Source: Anarhynchus alexandrinus
Lineage: Eukaryota; Chordata; Aves; Charadriiformes; Charadriidae
Reading direction: 5' to 3'
Length of the DNA: 64,000 nucleotides
NCBI GenBank assembly: GCA_008711295.1
Contig: VUYV01000120.1
Coordinates: 1,954,151-2,018,150, forward strand
Part shown: positions 1 to 12,215 of the stretch, piece by piece
How positions within the stretch are numbered: the stretch's first letter is position 1
Layout: each line of letters opens with the position of its first letter
Notes under the pieces: generated by a model
Told to the model about the DNA's origin: nothing
Databases searched by the model: none
Seen by the model: only the letters and a program-made list of their open reading frames with translations
Translations under genes and position numbers: made by a program

Positions 1-202
<202 letters not shown>

Positions 203-3200
203 TGAGTGGGGCTGTCGCCCCGCCCTAAGGGGGGGACGGCGGCGGTGAGGGGAGAGGCGCCCCGGCCCGGGGCTGCTCCTCCGCGGGGGGGACCGGGCGG
301 CGGGCCCTGAGGGAAACGGTCGGTCCCCCGGCCTGGCGGGGCTCCGCCAGGCCGGTGCGGGCGTTTGTGAGGCGGCTGCGGGGCCCGTCGTGTCCCACGT
401 TTTTCTCTGCCGGCGGTTCCGTCTGGGGCCAGGGGCCGGGCGGCGGTGCGGGTCTGAAGCGGCGCTTTCCCCTGCTTCTATGCAGTTAACTGCTGGGGGG
501 GACGCGGGACTTGGCGCCTTCGGTGGTCGGTACCGGCTGCTGTCCCGAAGGGGTGTCAGGCTGCGGGGTGTGGAACGGGGAGCGTAGAGAAAAATACGTT
601 TCTCGTCAACTTAAACACTTCTCTTTTGTATTTAATACTGTGCTTGGGTAGCTAAGAAAAAAAATAAGAAAGGTGAGTTGTTTTATTTTTTTGGCCTGTT
701 AATTCTCCTGAATGGGGAATGCTTTGTCTGAAGGTTTGGTACTGTTTGAAACGTGGGAAAGTCCTCCCCTGAACCTGTGCTGATGGTGTTGTTTACTCAT
801 TTGGTATTATTTTTTTTTTTTGGAACAAGAGTCATGACTTTTTTTATTTTTTCCCCAAAGGTGAACACTTAGGTAATTCCCACTGCTGGCTTCAGCTAAT
901 TTCAGCTGTACGTAGTCGGAACTTGATCACTTTCAGATCTGGAGATCTTCCTTAGTGAGTCTGGAAGTTTTAAAGACTCTACTATAAATTCTTCCTAGAT
1001 ACATAGGATAGAAATGTCATACTGCAGTAGCAGCCTGTCCTGGTTTGAGGCACAGCTCTTTGTGGTTTGTTTGTTTGTTTTTTTGTGTATTTTCATCTTT
1101 CCTGTGAGAGAGAGCTACATATATCAATCTGTTTATATTTTTAAACTACAAGTGAATTACATTGGAAAGATGCAGCCTGAAATCTTTGCTTAACTTGATG
1201 TAAGTTTGTAAGTGAGCAGGATAAAGGAACTGGATTACAACAAAGGATTTATGTTATTTTTTTTTAGCAAAAAGCATTAGCTTTCATCCATTCCCTGATC
1301 CTGTTCTCTGCAGCCATGCAAGGACTTCTGTTGCCACGAGGGAAGGTGTGTGTGGGAGCAGCAGAGGATCTCCTGGTAGCGCTGGCATAGGGGAGAGAGG
1401 CAGCAGGCCCCTTGGGTGACAGTGATGCTGGCTGTGTAAAAGTGCAGCGTTAGCTGGAGTTCAAAAGATAAGAGCCACATTTAGGCAAGGCTGTGCAGCT
1501 TTAAAATGCTTCTATTCCAGTAAAGATCAAAGGACAGTGGTCTTGATCATCTGCTTTCAGGTTCCTCCTGAGTCACTTCCAGCAGAGGACAGCATGTTTC
1601 AGCTTGCTCTCCTGCTTCAGTTCTCAGTATTTTTTTTTTTTTGTAGCTGAGCTTCACTTGAAAAAATGAGTTGTGTTTTGTGTTTTATTGGGTCCAGCTG
1701 CTGACACCTTATTTGGGGTTGATGTCCCTTTCTTGCTTTCCTTGTTTTTTTCCAGCTGCACAAGGACTGCCTCTGCTTCCCCCCAGCTCTTGTTCTCACT
1801 TCTGCATTTGACAATCAGTAGTCTGGATCTGTGTGGCCCTAGGTTGAGCCAGCTGGATATCTCTGCAGGGTGCTTGCTGGGAGAGGGCTACGCAGACCCA
1901 CCCAGACTGACCTTACCTGGACCCAACAAGGTCTGTTAGTCCCTCCTTTATCTTCCCAACAAAGGGTGTCTCTGCAGCAGGGCACCACTGCTTTAAAGAA
2001 TATGTGTATGAGGGTAAAGTTGAAGTCACTGTGTAAGTAGGATTCCTGTATTTCTTTGGGTGTGTTGTAATTAAGGACTCTCCATCTTGAAGTGGTTCTA
2101 GTGGGTCACTTTTCCTCTGTAATGTCCTTCCAGGTTGTGTTTTTATTATTGTTTCCATATGATGCTACAAGCCTTCATGCTGGAAGTAATTACTTAGTAA
2201 TGGTTAGTAAATTCTCATAATAACTGATCTAGAAGCTGGAAGTTCAGATGAGGAAACTGTGAATGAAGCATGAGGGGAAAAAGGGGTGGTAATTGACATT
2301 TGTTCTTTCATAAATTCACTGTGTTTCAGGCACAAGGAAGGAATGTCTAACTAGTTCTCAAAACAAATAAGCTAATGTAAGTTTCTTATGGAGATTTACC
2401 CTCCTTAGGCAGTCTATTCTGATAGTTTGCTGTTCTTACCATTGAAAATAGTTCTCCTAATTTCTAATCTAAATTTATTTGCTATATTTTAAGCATTTAA
2501 GAATTCTAACATACATTTTATACACCTTGTGAACTTTTTATTACACCTCTTCTGCAGGAATGTGTCACATGTTTTGGGGGCTTTTTCTTTGGTGTTTTCC
2601 ATACTTAAGAAATTGCATTCCTTCAGTCTCTTCTCTTCAGTGATTTTTTTTTTTAAACTTTTTTTTTTAATACATCTGTGGGCTATTCTCACTGTTTTAT
2701 TGAGGCTTTTTCCACTTGGTTTACGTTTTACTGGAACTGGACATGGTGCTCTGAGTCCTTAGTACAACAGGCAGAACCAAAATTATTTCATGTGCTTTTC
2801 TTATGATACCTGCATTTCATACACCTCAGTAGGATAATGAGTGTTCACACATTTTTTATTTTTTGAGGTATGTTCAGCATAAACCCCAGATTCTTTGGCC
2901 CTTTACCACTCAACATGTCTCTAGGCAGAACCTTGCCTTTCGTGTTGTTATGCAGCTGATTATTCTTACCTATTTGCTCTGTCAAACTGCATATTACTTC
3001 AGGTGACTTTTGCACTTCCTTCAAGTGGCTTTCAATTCTGAGTTCCTCCGTCAAAGTGCTTGTAACTGTCCCAGATTATTCTCTGTTGACTTAAGAAAAA
3101 TGACCTTTCTGTCCTGGTATTTTCCAACGTGTAATTTGTGGACAAGATGGTGTCTGGGAGATCTTTGAAGTTGTTGCTTATAACCATAAGAAATCAAACT

Positions 3201-6200
3201 GAGGCAGAGCAAAATACGGAGTTGTCTGCAGTAATTTCCTTGAGAAAGAGCCTTTTTTCCCCTTCCTTCCTCGAGTTACTATTACACTCTCTAACAGTGG
3301 AGAATGCTAAAAGATTAGAGCTGTGTGAATGGGCTTGCTACTTACTTTCTCTCTGACTGAAATAATGATAACTTATCTCTGGGTATGGGTTTGTAGTCAT
3401 CTCTCAGTACTTCAGTATGTACCGTATTTGTTTAGATTATATGACTGTCAATTTAAGAGTGTCAAAAGTCCACTTAAATCAAAACTATATTGCCTCTAGT
3501 TGCTGTTTTGCCACGTACATCGTTACTGTCATTGGAGGAAATTATATTTGTTTGATATGATTTATTCTTAACAAATTTTGTGTTGGATCTTATCTGCTTT
3601 GTTATCTGAAATATGCAGGAGGTAGGTCATTTGCCTGATTATTTCAGCGTCCTCCCAGGGACTGACAGTAACCCCGACTGGTCTGTGTTTCCCTGTGTAT
3701 TTGGTTTCCTGCACTTTAGAGGCAGGTGGTTTTGCCCTTCTGCAGGCTGCTGGAACTTAACGCAGAGAGCAGAGGTGATCTTTGATAACTGCTTTTGTCA
3801 GTTTTCAAGAGGTAAATGTTATGTCTACCAGATTTGAAAGCCTCGAAATACTCTCTTAATGCGGTAACCCCTGAATATAGTCCATAGGTTTATGGAAGCT
3901 TGTTAAGTTGTCTGCAATAGGTATATTGCCTTTATCATGCTTTCTGTTTGAAGTTTGCTAATAAATATGCAAGGAAAAATTCAGAGTCTTGACTTTGTTG
4001 GCTCAGAAGGTTTGGAGCAATTGCTGTAACGTGTTTCCTAGTTCTGCCCTGTGTTCTTGCTCCTTTTGCTGCGATATGAGTTACATTAGGTGGTTAATCC
4101 ATCTCAGTGAATGAAGATTGATGCAGAAAACACCCCAAGTGCTTTGGCATCATCTGTTAGAGATTTTCCTTCCTATTGTATAGTGGGTTAACGCACTCCT
4201 ACTTTAACTGCTCCTTCTTTCACTGCAGGCATTCTGAAGGAGTATTTTCATGTTACCTTCAGTGTTGCCTCCCAGTAGTTGCTTTCTTATTTTATTAACT
4301 GTGCTAGTCACTTCAAGTGATCCTCAGTGATTTGATTTGCAAAATCTCTTGAATTTCAAATCATTAAAGAGCCTGTACTTAGCTGAGATGATTGTCATGA
4401 AGCTTCAGATCTTTCTCCTGGGTTTCAGATAGCTTGTGGTTTTACTGTTACTTCATTTTCTTTATTTTGTGGCTCTCTGTTTTGCCCTTCTGAAGAATTT
4501 CAAGAGCTGCCTTCTAATGCCTTCTGTCAGCCAACTTGTTTTCGCTTTCATGTTCTTAGCCAGTTCTTCCCCTTTGGTTAGAATGAAACTAGAAGAGCCT
4601 TCTTTTTATCATGTTTTTGTTTTGTTGGGTGTTTTATTTGGGTGGAGGTTTTTTTTTCCCCCTTCCTTTCACCTCCTATATAAACAAAGTTAATCTCAAA
4701 GTATTTGAGAACTTGTTTGGCAGTATGTGTCCTGTTTGTTCCTTCTTTTTTGACAGATGTTTGCAGTGAAGGTTCCTCTTGCTATAAAGTCCTGTGCTTT
4801 GGAGGTTTGGCTGGTTATTCTTCTCCTCTTCCCCACTTCATTAATTTAAATCTCTCTCATCTGGGGTGGGCACTATGTGTTAGAGTACCTGTGTTGGCCT
4901 CCCATCTCTCTTTTACTGTGACCAACAAACTCATTCTAGATCTTAGCACCAACATATGGAGATAGAATTTCTCCTCCTTTGTCCTTTGCATATCTTCCTG
5001 TGTCGGTGTTCTTGATGTTAGAACATCTCACAGTGGCTTTCTCCTAACGCCGTGTGTTTGCCATGTTCAGTTCCCCTGTGGTCAGTGGGGCTCTGGAATG
5101 TGTTCAAGTCCACTTGTGGCAGAGCAGGGGTTAGCATGCTGATAAGCTCAGCAGTGCTGTGGTGGAGATAAGGGATAGGCAGATGAGTGCGAGAGGATGA
5201 AATCAGACATTGGGTCTTGGCTGTAAACATCCTTCAAGTTGGGCTTCCATTGCAGTTTATTCCAATGGAACCATGCCAAGCCTTACAATTATGGGAATGG
5301 TTTTTTTTGGGGGGGAGTGTGGGGTGGTTCTTAGTATTTTGTTTTCCTTGGTTATTGCTTCTTGACCAATATCACCAAAAGCGTAATACCATGTGTTTTT
5401 GGCATTAGAGTAATGTTAAATAAGCCTTTTCCACTATAAATCTTCCCTGTCACTAGGAGGGAGGATGATAAATTAGCAGTTAAAAGTTGTTCTAGGATGG
5501 GACTTAGTATGGAAATGCTCAGTTCAAGAATAATGAATGTCTTTTTAAGTTTATTTTCTTAAGTATAACAGAGGTTCAAGGCATCAGATACTTGGCTTTA
5601 AAGATGCTTTTGTGCAGGGGAAAGTGTATCTAATTATGAAGCAATGCTCGATTAAAGTTCTGCAACGCATTCGTTTCTAAGGTGCACTGGTGGCTTTGCC
5701 TTCTTTTAAAAGTTCACTCTGAAAAATTACATGCAAAAGCCTTTGTGCATGCATGACAATTTTTGATTATTCAGACAATTCCTAATGTCTTTTCTTGAGT
5801 GTACAGATGCTGGGTGCGTGCTTGCCAATGGAGTTGTAATCCACCTGGCTTCATTTGAGACCATGAATTATCTTTTACTCTGCCTGCTTGGATTTCATTG
5901 CCTGTGTTGAGTTTTAGGAGACAGGTTAAGCATATCCCACTGATTTACTTACAAAAAGAGGAAAGGAAATGCATCCACCGAAAACTGCATTAAAAGAATG
6001 TTGGGGTGGTTACTGCAAACAGGACTGAGTAAAGAAATTTACTGTTGGCTGTAAACTTGGACCATATGGTCTGCAACAATCAGGCGCAGAAGTCTTAGGT
6101 AAAAAAGGTAGTTAATTGGGACTGCTGCTTCAGCTTTGTTGTCCCGCTGCCTGCTACAGGAAGGAGGAGGAAAACTGGTATGTGAAGCTCTCTCTTTGGA

Positions 6201-9200
6201 GTCAGTCCTGCTGTTCCAGCTACCTGTGACCCATCCTGACATGTAGAGAGAGGAAACATAAATGTCTGCAGACCAACAAAAGCAAAGAAGCTCGTTTTCC
6301 TCCCTGGTGTCACACCAGCTGTTGTGCTGTCTCTGCTAAGTGTCTTTCCCATGCTTCACATCTGAGAGACAGGGGCACAGGTACCAGAGCAGCCTCCATA
6401 GAAAACTGATAGGCTTGATTTCAGCTGCTGCCAGTGTAGGTTTTTTGGGGTTTATTCATGTGCTGCTGCAATCTTGGATGGCAGTTAGAGTTTGCTCTAT
6501 TATAAACTTTTCTGGTATCTTTCCTGTCCATAAGAGGCTTACAGAAAGGTATCTAGCCTCCTTATTTTTTTTCTCCTTTTCCCAGAGGCAGATGTGTTTA
6601 TTTCTCGCTTAATTTGTTAATAAGGCTTCAAAATGAATACAGCATAACAACGCTTACTATATCTAGGCCCAGCTTTGAGTTGCTCAGGGGAGACATCAAT
6701 TCACCAAGTTGTGTTGTGGGGATTCTGTAATCTGCCCTGCACCCTGTTATGGCTGTTCCAGGGATTCATTAGGGGGTAAGTGCATCCTCTGAGAACTCTA
6801 ATTGCGGTGCTAACGGCTGCTAAAATGAAGAAACAGAGGTTTCATTATTTGCGTATTTATTTTAATGTTAGGAGCGTTTGGAGTTTTGCGGCTGTCAGGT
6901 TCCCCAGGAGTTGGAAGTAGGAACATCCCCGGTGAATTCAGGGGAGTGGGATCTCGTGCCAGCACATGGGGCTGGAGTCATTGGAAAAGAGTTTGGAATC
7001 TTCTTGTTTAAACTTCTTCCAAGTGAAAGGATCGCTTGGCTTCCTGCTGCATTCTTCTCTGCAGTGCGGTTCAAGAAAATGCCTTTCTTCTAAGATGGGG
7101 GGGAAGCCCTGGAGATTGTGGAAAATAACATAAAAACTGTATTTCAGCCAAGTGAGTTTGAGTGAAGAAGTCTAACTAGAGGTAGGCAGTGAGGAACTGT
7201 CAGACCTGCAATTTTTACCTTCAGCATGTGGGAATTAGGTGCTTAAATTCATATTTGAATTTTATTTGGCAAGTGGTTTTTGTTTTTTTTTTTTCCCCCC
7301 TAAGGAAAGCATCTTAAATGCAAGGTATGCAAGGACAATGATACTGTCTTCAGGGCCGTCATTTGTAACATAAAGCTTGGCTGCTATGTATGTGATTTTT
7401 AGGCCACCAGATTTCTATTCATACAGAAGCTGAGGTGCAGGCTCACAAGTGAAAACGGTATGAAAAGTGCTGGTTGAACCATTGAAATGTGCACGTGGAT
7501 GCAGGACTCGTGAATAGGCAGCAGGCATAAGGAAAAGAGCCACCGGACTCTGGTACTTACTGGACCCTTGTGGAAACTGATCCAGTTTGCTAACCTGGCT
7601 GAAAATGAGTGCTTTTTTGGTAGGTTAGTGTGGTGGTATTGGTATAGGATTAGTGAGTTGAAGTGGCTTACGAATGGTTAGGCATCAAAGGTGGTACAAG
7701 GTATTTTGTAGGAATGTGTGTCCACAAGTAAGGGAGGAATAGGGTTGAAGGAAGGACCTTCCTCTGGTATTGTTAATTTAGCTTATGCTGTTTTGTGAAG
7801 CTGCATGCTTAAAAAGCTGGCTTATCTGGGAAAGCAAGTGTTCTATTTTGTCTCTTAGACTTCTAGTTTTCTTGATACTCTTGCCAGATCACATCACAGA
7901 TTAGATTCCTGGGTGGCAGATCCTTACTTGCATGAAAAACTTAAATAGTCTTGGTGGACTAAAGCAGATTGGGACTCCATATAGCTAAAAATCTCAACCA
8001 GAACAGGACCTTTGTGTGGTCCTAAAAATGCCTGCTTTGCTTTGGGGAGATAATACGTTACCTAGTTTTCATTCCCAACAATTAACATCTCTGAGAGAAT
8101 TTTCTTAGTTTTTTCTGGGTGAGTTGGGAGACCCATCAGGGATGTTTTTACTCATGTTTGTCAGATGTATCATGGGAAGTTAGGTTAACTGGTGCTTGTT
8201 TGAAATTAGTTGCACAATCATAGCCTGTATGCATCCTTAAAAGAAGCAGCAAAATTATTATTTCTTTTTTAAGTGGAATGTATTCCCTCAGAAAGAAAAC
8301 TTTTTCCTGACTTCTTAGGGAATAAAAATCTAGGTCATCTTTCTTCTTTGTCATTTTGGAATTAGTCGTGTTTTTATTAATTGGGATTAGATGCTCTTTG
8401 GACTCTGTTCCATCCCATTACTCTTCCAAAGTCTCTCCGAGTTAGTCATAGGAGGTGATTAAATCATTGCTGAAATACCCAAGAGGTTATTTCCTTCTGC
8501 CATCTAGTTTTGACAGGGAATATTTGCTCTTAAATCTGGCTCTGCGTCATGGTCTTAATACTTCTGGTGCAGTGGTGTTAATGCTTCAGTTATATTAGTC
8601 TTTTGTTTTAAAACTGACATATTAAGAAAATCTTCTCTTTTGTCTGAGCTATCAGTTGGCATGCCTGCTTGTTAATACTTCTTTTCTGCTTAGCAAAGCT
8701 TGCAGAGCTCTATTCCTTCTAAGTACTTTTCAGAAATCTAAGTTGTGGTTCTGCTCTGAGATGTAACCTTGGCAAAAGGAAAGCTGTTGTTTATAACCTG
8801 GATCTCCAGTCAGTCAATTGAAAAGTAAATTCTTTTTCCTTGGTTCTGAAAATTGTCTGGCTAAATCTGCAGTCTGAGATCCTGAAAATGGCTAATGGGT
8901 TTGGGTGCCCAGCTTGAGAAGTTTACCCTTTTTGTTGGGTAAATATTTACCATGGTAAGGTTGAACATGGTAAATGTCCAGTATGGTAATGGTCCAACAC
9001 AGGTGTGGTAAATCTCTGTGGTTAAAGTGTGTGCTTCTCAAAAAGAAGGCAAACACAATACCCTTTTAAACAATTTGATATTAGGCATTTTTTAATTGCA
9101 TCTACTGCATTATAATTCAAGCTAATAATTTTGTGGGTTTGTGAGGAAGAAGGACGTTTGACTTGCTTCTATGTGGTTGCATTAGCTCCCAAATGCTAAT

Positions 9201-10620
9201 AAGTGATATGCATAGGTTTAATATTTATGAAATTAAGCAAACATTCCTGAGTCATTTTAAAAAACATGTTTCAGTAACTGTAAATTCTCCACAGAGCAGA
9301 TCTGAAAGTGCCCTCTTGAAGTACTTAGAAGTTGCATTTGCGTGTGCTCTTTGGAGCTTTGGCTTTTGTTTTTGGTTTGGTTGGTTTTGGGTTTTTTTCC
9401 CAGGACAACTGAAGGTTAAGTTTGAAGAAAAGCTATGTCAGCAATTTGGAAATTGAATTGAGTACTCCAGTGTTCAGATCTGATTAGGAAATTAAGAAAT
9501 AAAAATTCTTTCTTGATATTAACAGGATATGGGACAGGCAGGGTGCTGAGCTTCATTGTGGACACTTAAGTTTTGTGTTGCTGGTTCCCTCTTTAGTTGA
9601 ATGATATGCAGGAAACAGTGGATGTTTCTTCACAGAAGGGCCACTCTGGCTGTAATAAAAATCATAAGTATTAGTCCTAAGAGTGAACTGAATTTTGTCA
9701 TGACATGTACTTGGGGTTTCTTTTTTAAAAAATGTTTTGCAAGAATTATATTTGACAAGACCAGATCTGAGAGAAGAACTTAGCAGAAACTGCTGCTACA
9801 TATGACAAAATTAGACTTTAACTGTCATAGCTAAGAACATTTTTTGATGCTCTGAAAATGATATTCTAAGGTCTTCTTCCACTGTATATAACACATATGG
9901 GGGGAGAGAATGTATTAGGAAACTCTTGCAGGCTTTTTTGTGTGGAATGCAGGTAAGCTCAGAGAAGAGAGAACAAGATGCCTCTGACACAAAGGAACAA
10001 TGAGCAAGTCATCTGGTCTGATAAATATTTTGGCTCTGAATTGGGAAACATGTAGATAATGCTTCTTGCTATTCCCACAGTCCTGCCTTAATGATTGGCA
10101 CCAAGGTTAAATTATATGTCTAAGCATTTGGATAATCCTGGGCTTAATGGGAGTATGACAACTTCTTTAACATTACAGAGGAAGATAAGTGGTTCTACTG
10201 AGAATTAGGAAATAGTGTGATGGGGCAGAGTGAGGAACAGTATGTTTGTTTGTTTGATTTTTTTTTTTTTTTNCAGCCCTAAGAATGTTCTGTTCCCCAG
10301 TTTTATTAACGCCAAGCAATGTGGCCAGGCTGTCAGTCTCTCTGCCAGGGTGGAAAAGAAAGCCCGATGTTCCTAGACAGCAAAAGGCAAGGGAGTGGTT
10401 CGGCTAATGTTGACACCTTTCAGACTGCTGAGCCAGAATGGGAAGTGTTAGGTCTTAATTGGGCAGGAAAGTTTGGCACTGGAGTTAGATGTATTGCAAG
10501 AGCTGCCGGCAGAGCTGGGGTGAAGAAGGAGGACCTCTGGTCCCAGACAAGTACAGGCAGACAAACGTTAAGCGTCTTTGTCATCCTTACTTGCAATGTG
10601 TAGTGTGTTTTCTGTAAAAA

Positions 10621-10640
10621 CAAAACAAAACAAAAAAAGT
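10621..10640. repeat. (CAAAA)n short simple repeat
   Basis: Three to four CAAAA units in intron 1, ending in an A run. Confidence 0.75.
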
Positions 10641-12084
10641 ATTGATATCTTCATAGGGATTAGGAGCTGAACAATCTGTAGGTGTAACTAATGACTAGAT
10701 AATCTTTAGTGTGAGTATACGAATAGCCTTGTGTAAATAGAGGAGTTCAAGTTCTTCTGGGAGTAGCTGTCTGCAGGCTTAGAAGACCAAAAAAATAGTC
10801 TTTACACACCCTGTATGGCGTCAGGAAGGACTGTTGGTGGCAGTTGTGTAGTTTGATAAGCCTGTGACTGATGTGCTGTGAACTGCAGATGGGAGGCTGC
10901 CTTTAAATCCCCAAGATCCCCTTGTTCCAGGAAAAAAATGAAAAGTTATCTTTAGTTTTGGGATATGACTGTATTCTGTAAAGGGACAGAGGGAGACTAA
11001 CAGGAATGAGGGCAATGCCAGGATGATGTGATGTTGCTGTGAACATTTTCAGCTGGGCAGGGTTGGAGGAATTTAGGAGCTGGAGTAATACTTGTCTGTT
11101 GAGCATAGTCTAGAATTACCGTATTTGTTTGAACCTTTTTGTTTCCAGTCTTGCAACAAAGCCTGGCCTAAAATTTTGCTAAACAAATCCTTGATTTCTA
11201 TGCTATCTGCTTGATTTTGGGGAAAGGTAATACAGGATGGAACGGCAGATGTGGTCAGAGTTAGCTGTCTCCATGTGGGCGACATCTCAGTGATAGATGA
11301 GTGGAGCAGCCCCCCTTGGAGATTTGTTCCTTGAGATGAGGTTAGGGGACTTGAATTGCATGGGTTTGTGTGGGAACCTTTGCTGCCAACTGACATTTTG
11401 GAAAGGAGCCTTCTGTTTTGCAAGGAATGTGTGACTGGGAAACATCTCATGGCTCTGAGGAAACTGAAATGCTGTCGTGAAGTCGAAAGGGGAGGTGGAC
11501 TCCCAGTCTTACTGTGTGGCAGTAAATGAAATGGCAAAGGTCATGAAGGGGGACTTGCTTGGAGAAAGGGGTATGACTACATGAGGACTTGAGAGAAGGA
11601 GTGATGACTGGGTTAAAGAAGCATTTAGGACCATTTGGGAAGACTGAGGAAAAACTGGTGGCTATGGGAAGATCAGAGGTGAGGATCATGAGCATCTGTG
11701 TGTGTGTGCTTACATGTGTGGTGAAGGGGTGTAGGTATTTAAATTGAAATTAGCTGAGCAAGGAGTCTGTGCCTGGATCCAAAGCCTTGGTCAGGGGAAG
11801 AAGGAGGGATGCAGAAGGGCTTGGCACTCTTGTATCTCGCCTTCCCTTGTTAGGCTGGAGCAGCACCTGGGGTGTTGGAGTTACTTTGCAGAGCCCTGGG
11901 GTGGAGTTGGCCAAGTTCCTGAAGCCCAGCATTTCACAGGGGCTCCGGCTGCACCCATTGGACTTCCCTGCAGAAGTGCAGGCTGTGTGCAACTGCTCCC
12001 ATGTTCCCCAGGAGAGCTGTGCTTTGAGCAGAGGAAATCCTGCATAGCGCTAATGCTAATCACTCTCAAATCAGGAATGTGAAA

Positions 12085-12215
12085 TTTGGGCATGCTTCGA
12101 GCATTAATTATAGTGGCTTAATTTCCTTATCTGGTAATGTGGGGATAATACTACCTCATGGTGGTTTTGAGAAGGTCAGTTATTTAATGCTGACTGTGCA
12201 TGCCAAAGAAAACTG
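12085..12215 (-). repeat. MIR-like ancient SINE remnant, antisense
   Basis: The segment reads as a decayed reverse complement of the MIR core: TTTCCTTATCTG..AATG, then GGGGATAATACTACCTCATG, then a G/T-rich stretch. The reverse-complement MIR consensus runs CTCAGTTTCCTCATCTGTAA, AATGGGGATAATAATACC, TACCTCA, GGGTTGTTGTGAGGA. About 70 bases align well by eye; the edges are guesses. MIR elements are old enough to survive as scraps in birds. Confidence 0.5.

Noticed and set aside
1036..1060. Second LTR start (TGTCCTGGTTTGAGG)
   Set aside because: Only the first dozen bases resemble LTR termini. No LTR body, partner end or target duplication follows.
2246..2275. MIR remnant around CAGATGAGGAAACTG
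   Set aside because: Only about 15 bases match the MIR core and the flanks do not continue the consensus.
11073..11537. 154-codon antisense open frame as a gene
   Set aside because: Ser/Thr-rich composition typical of random frames, no match to any family I know, and no supporting splice or regulatory signals.
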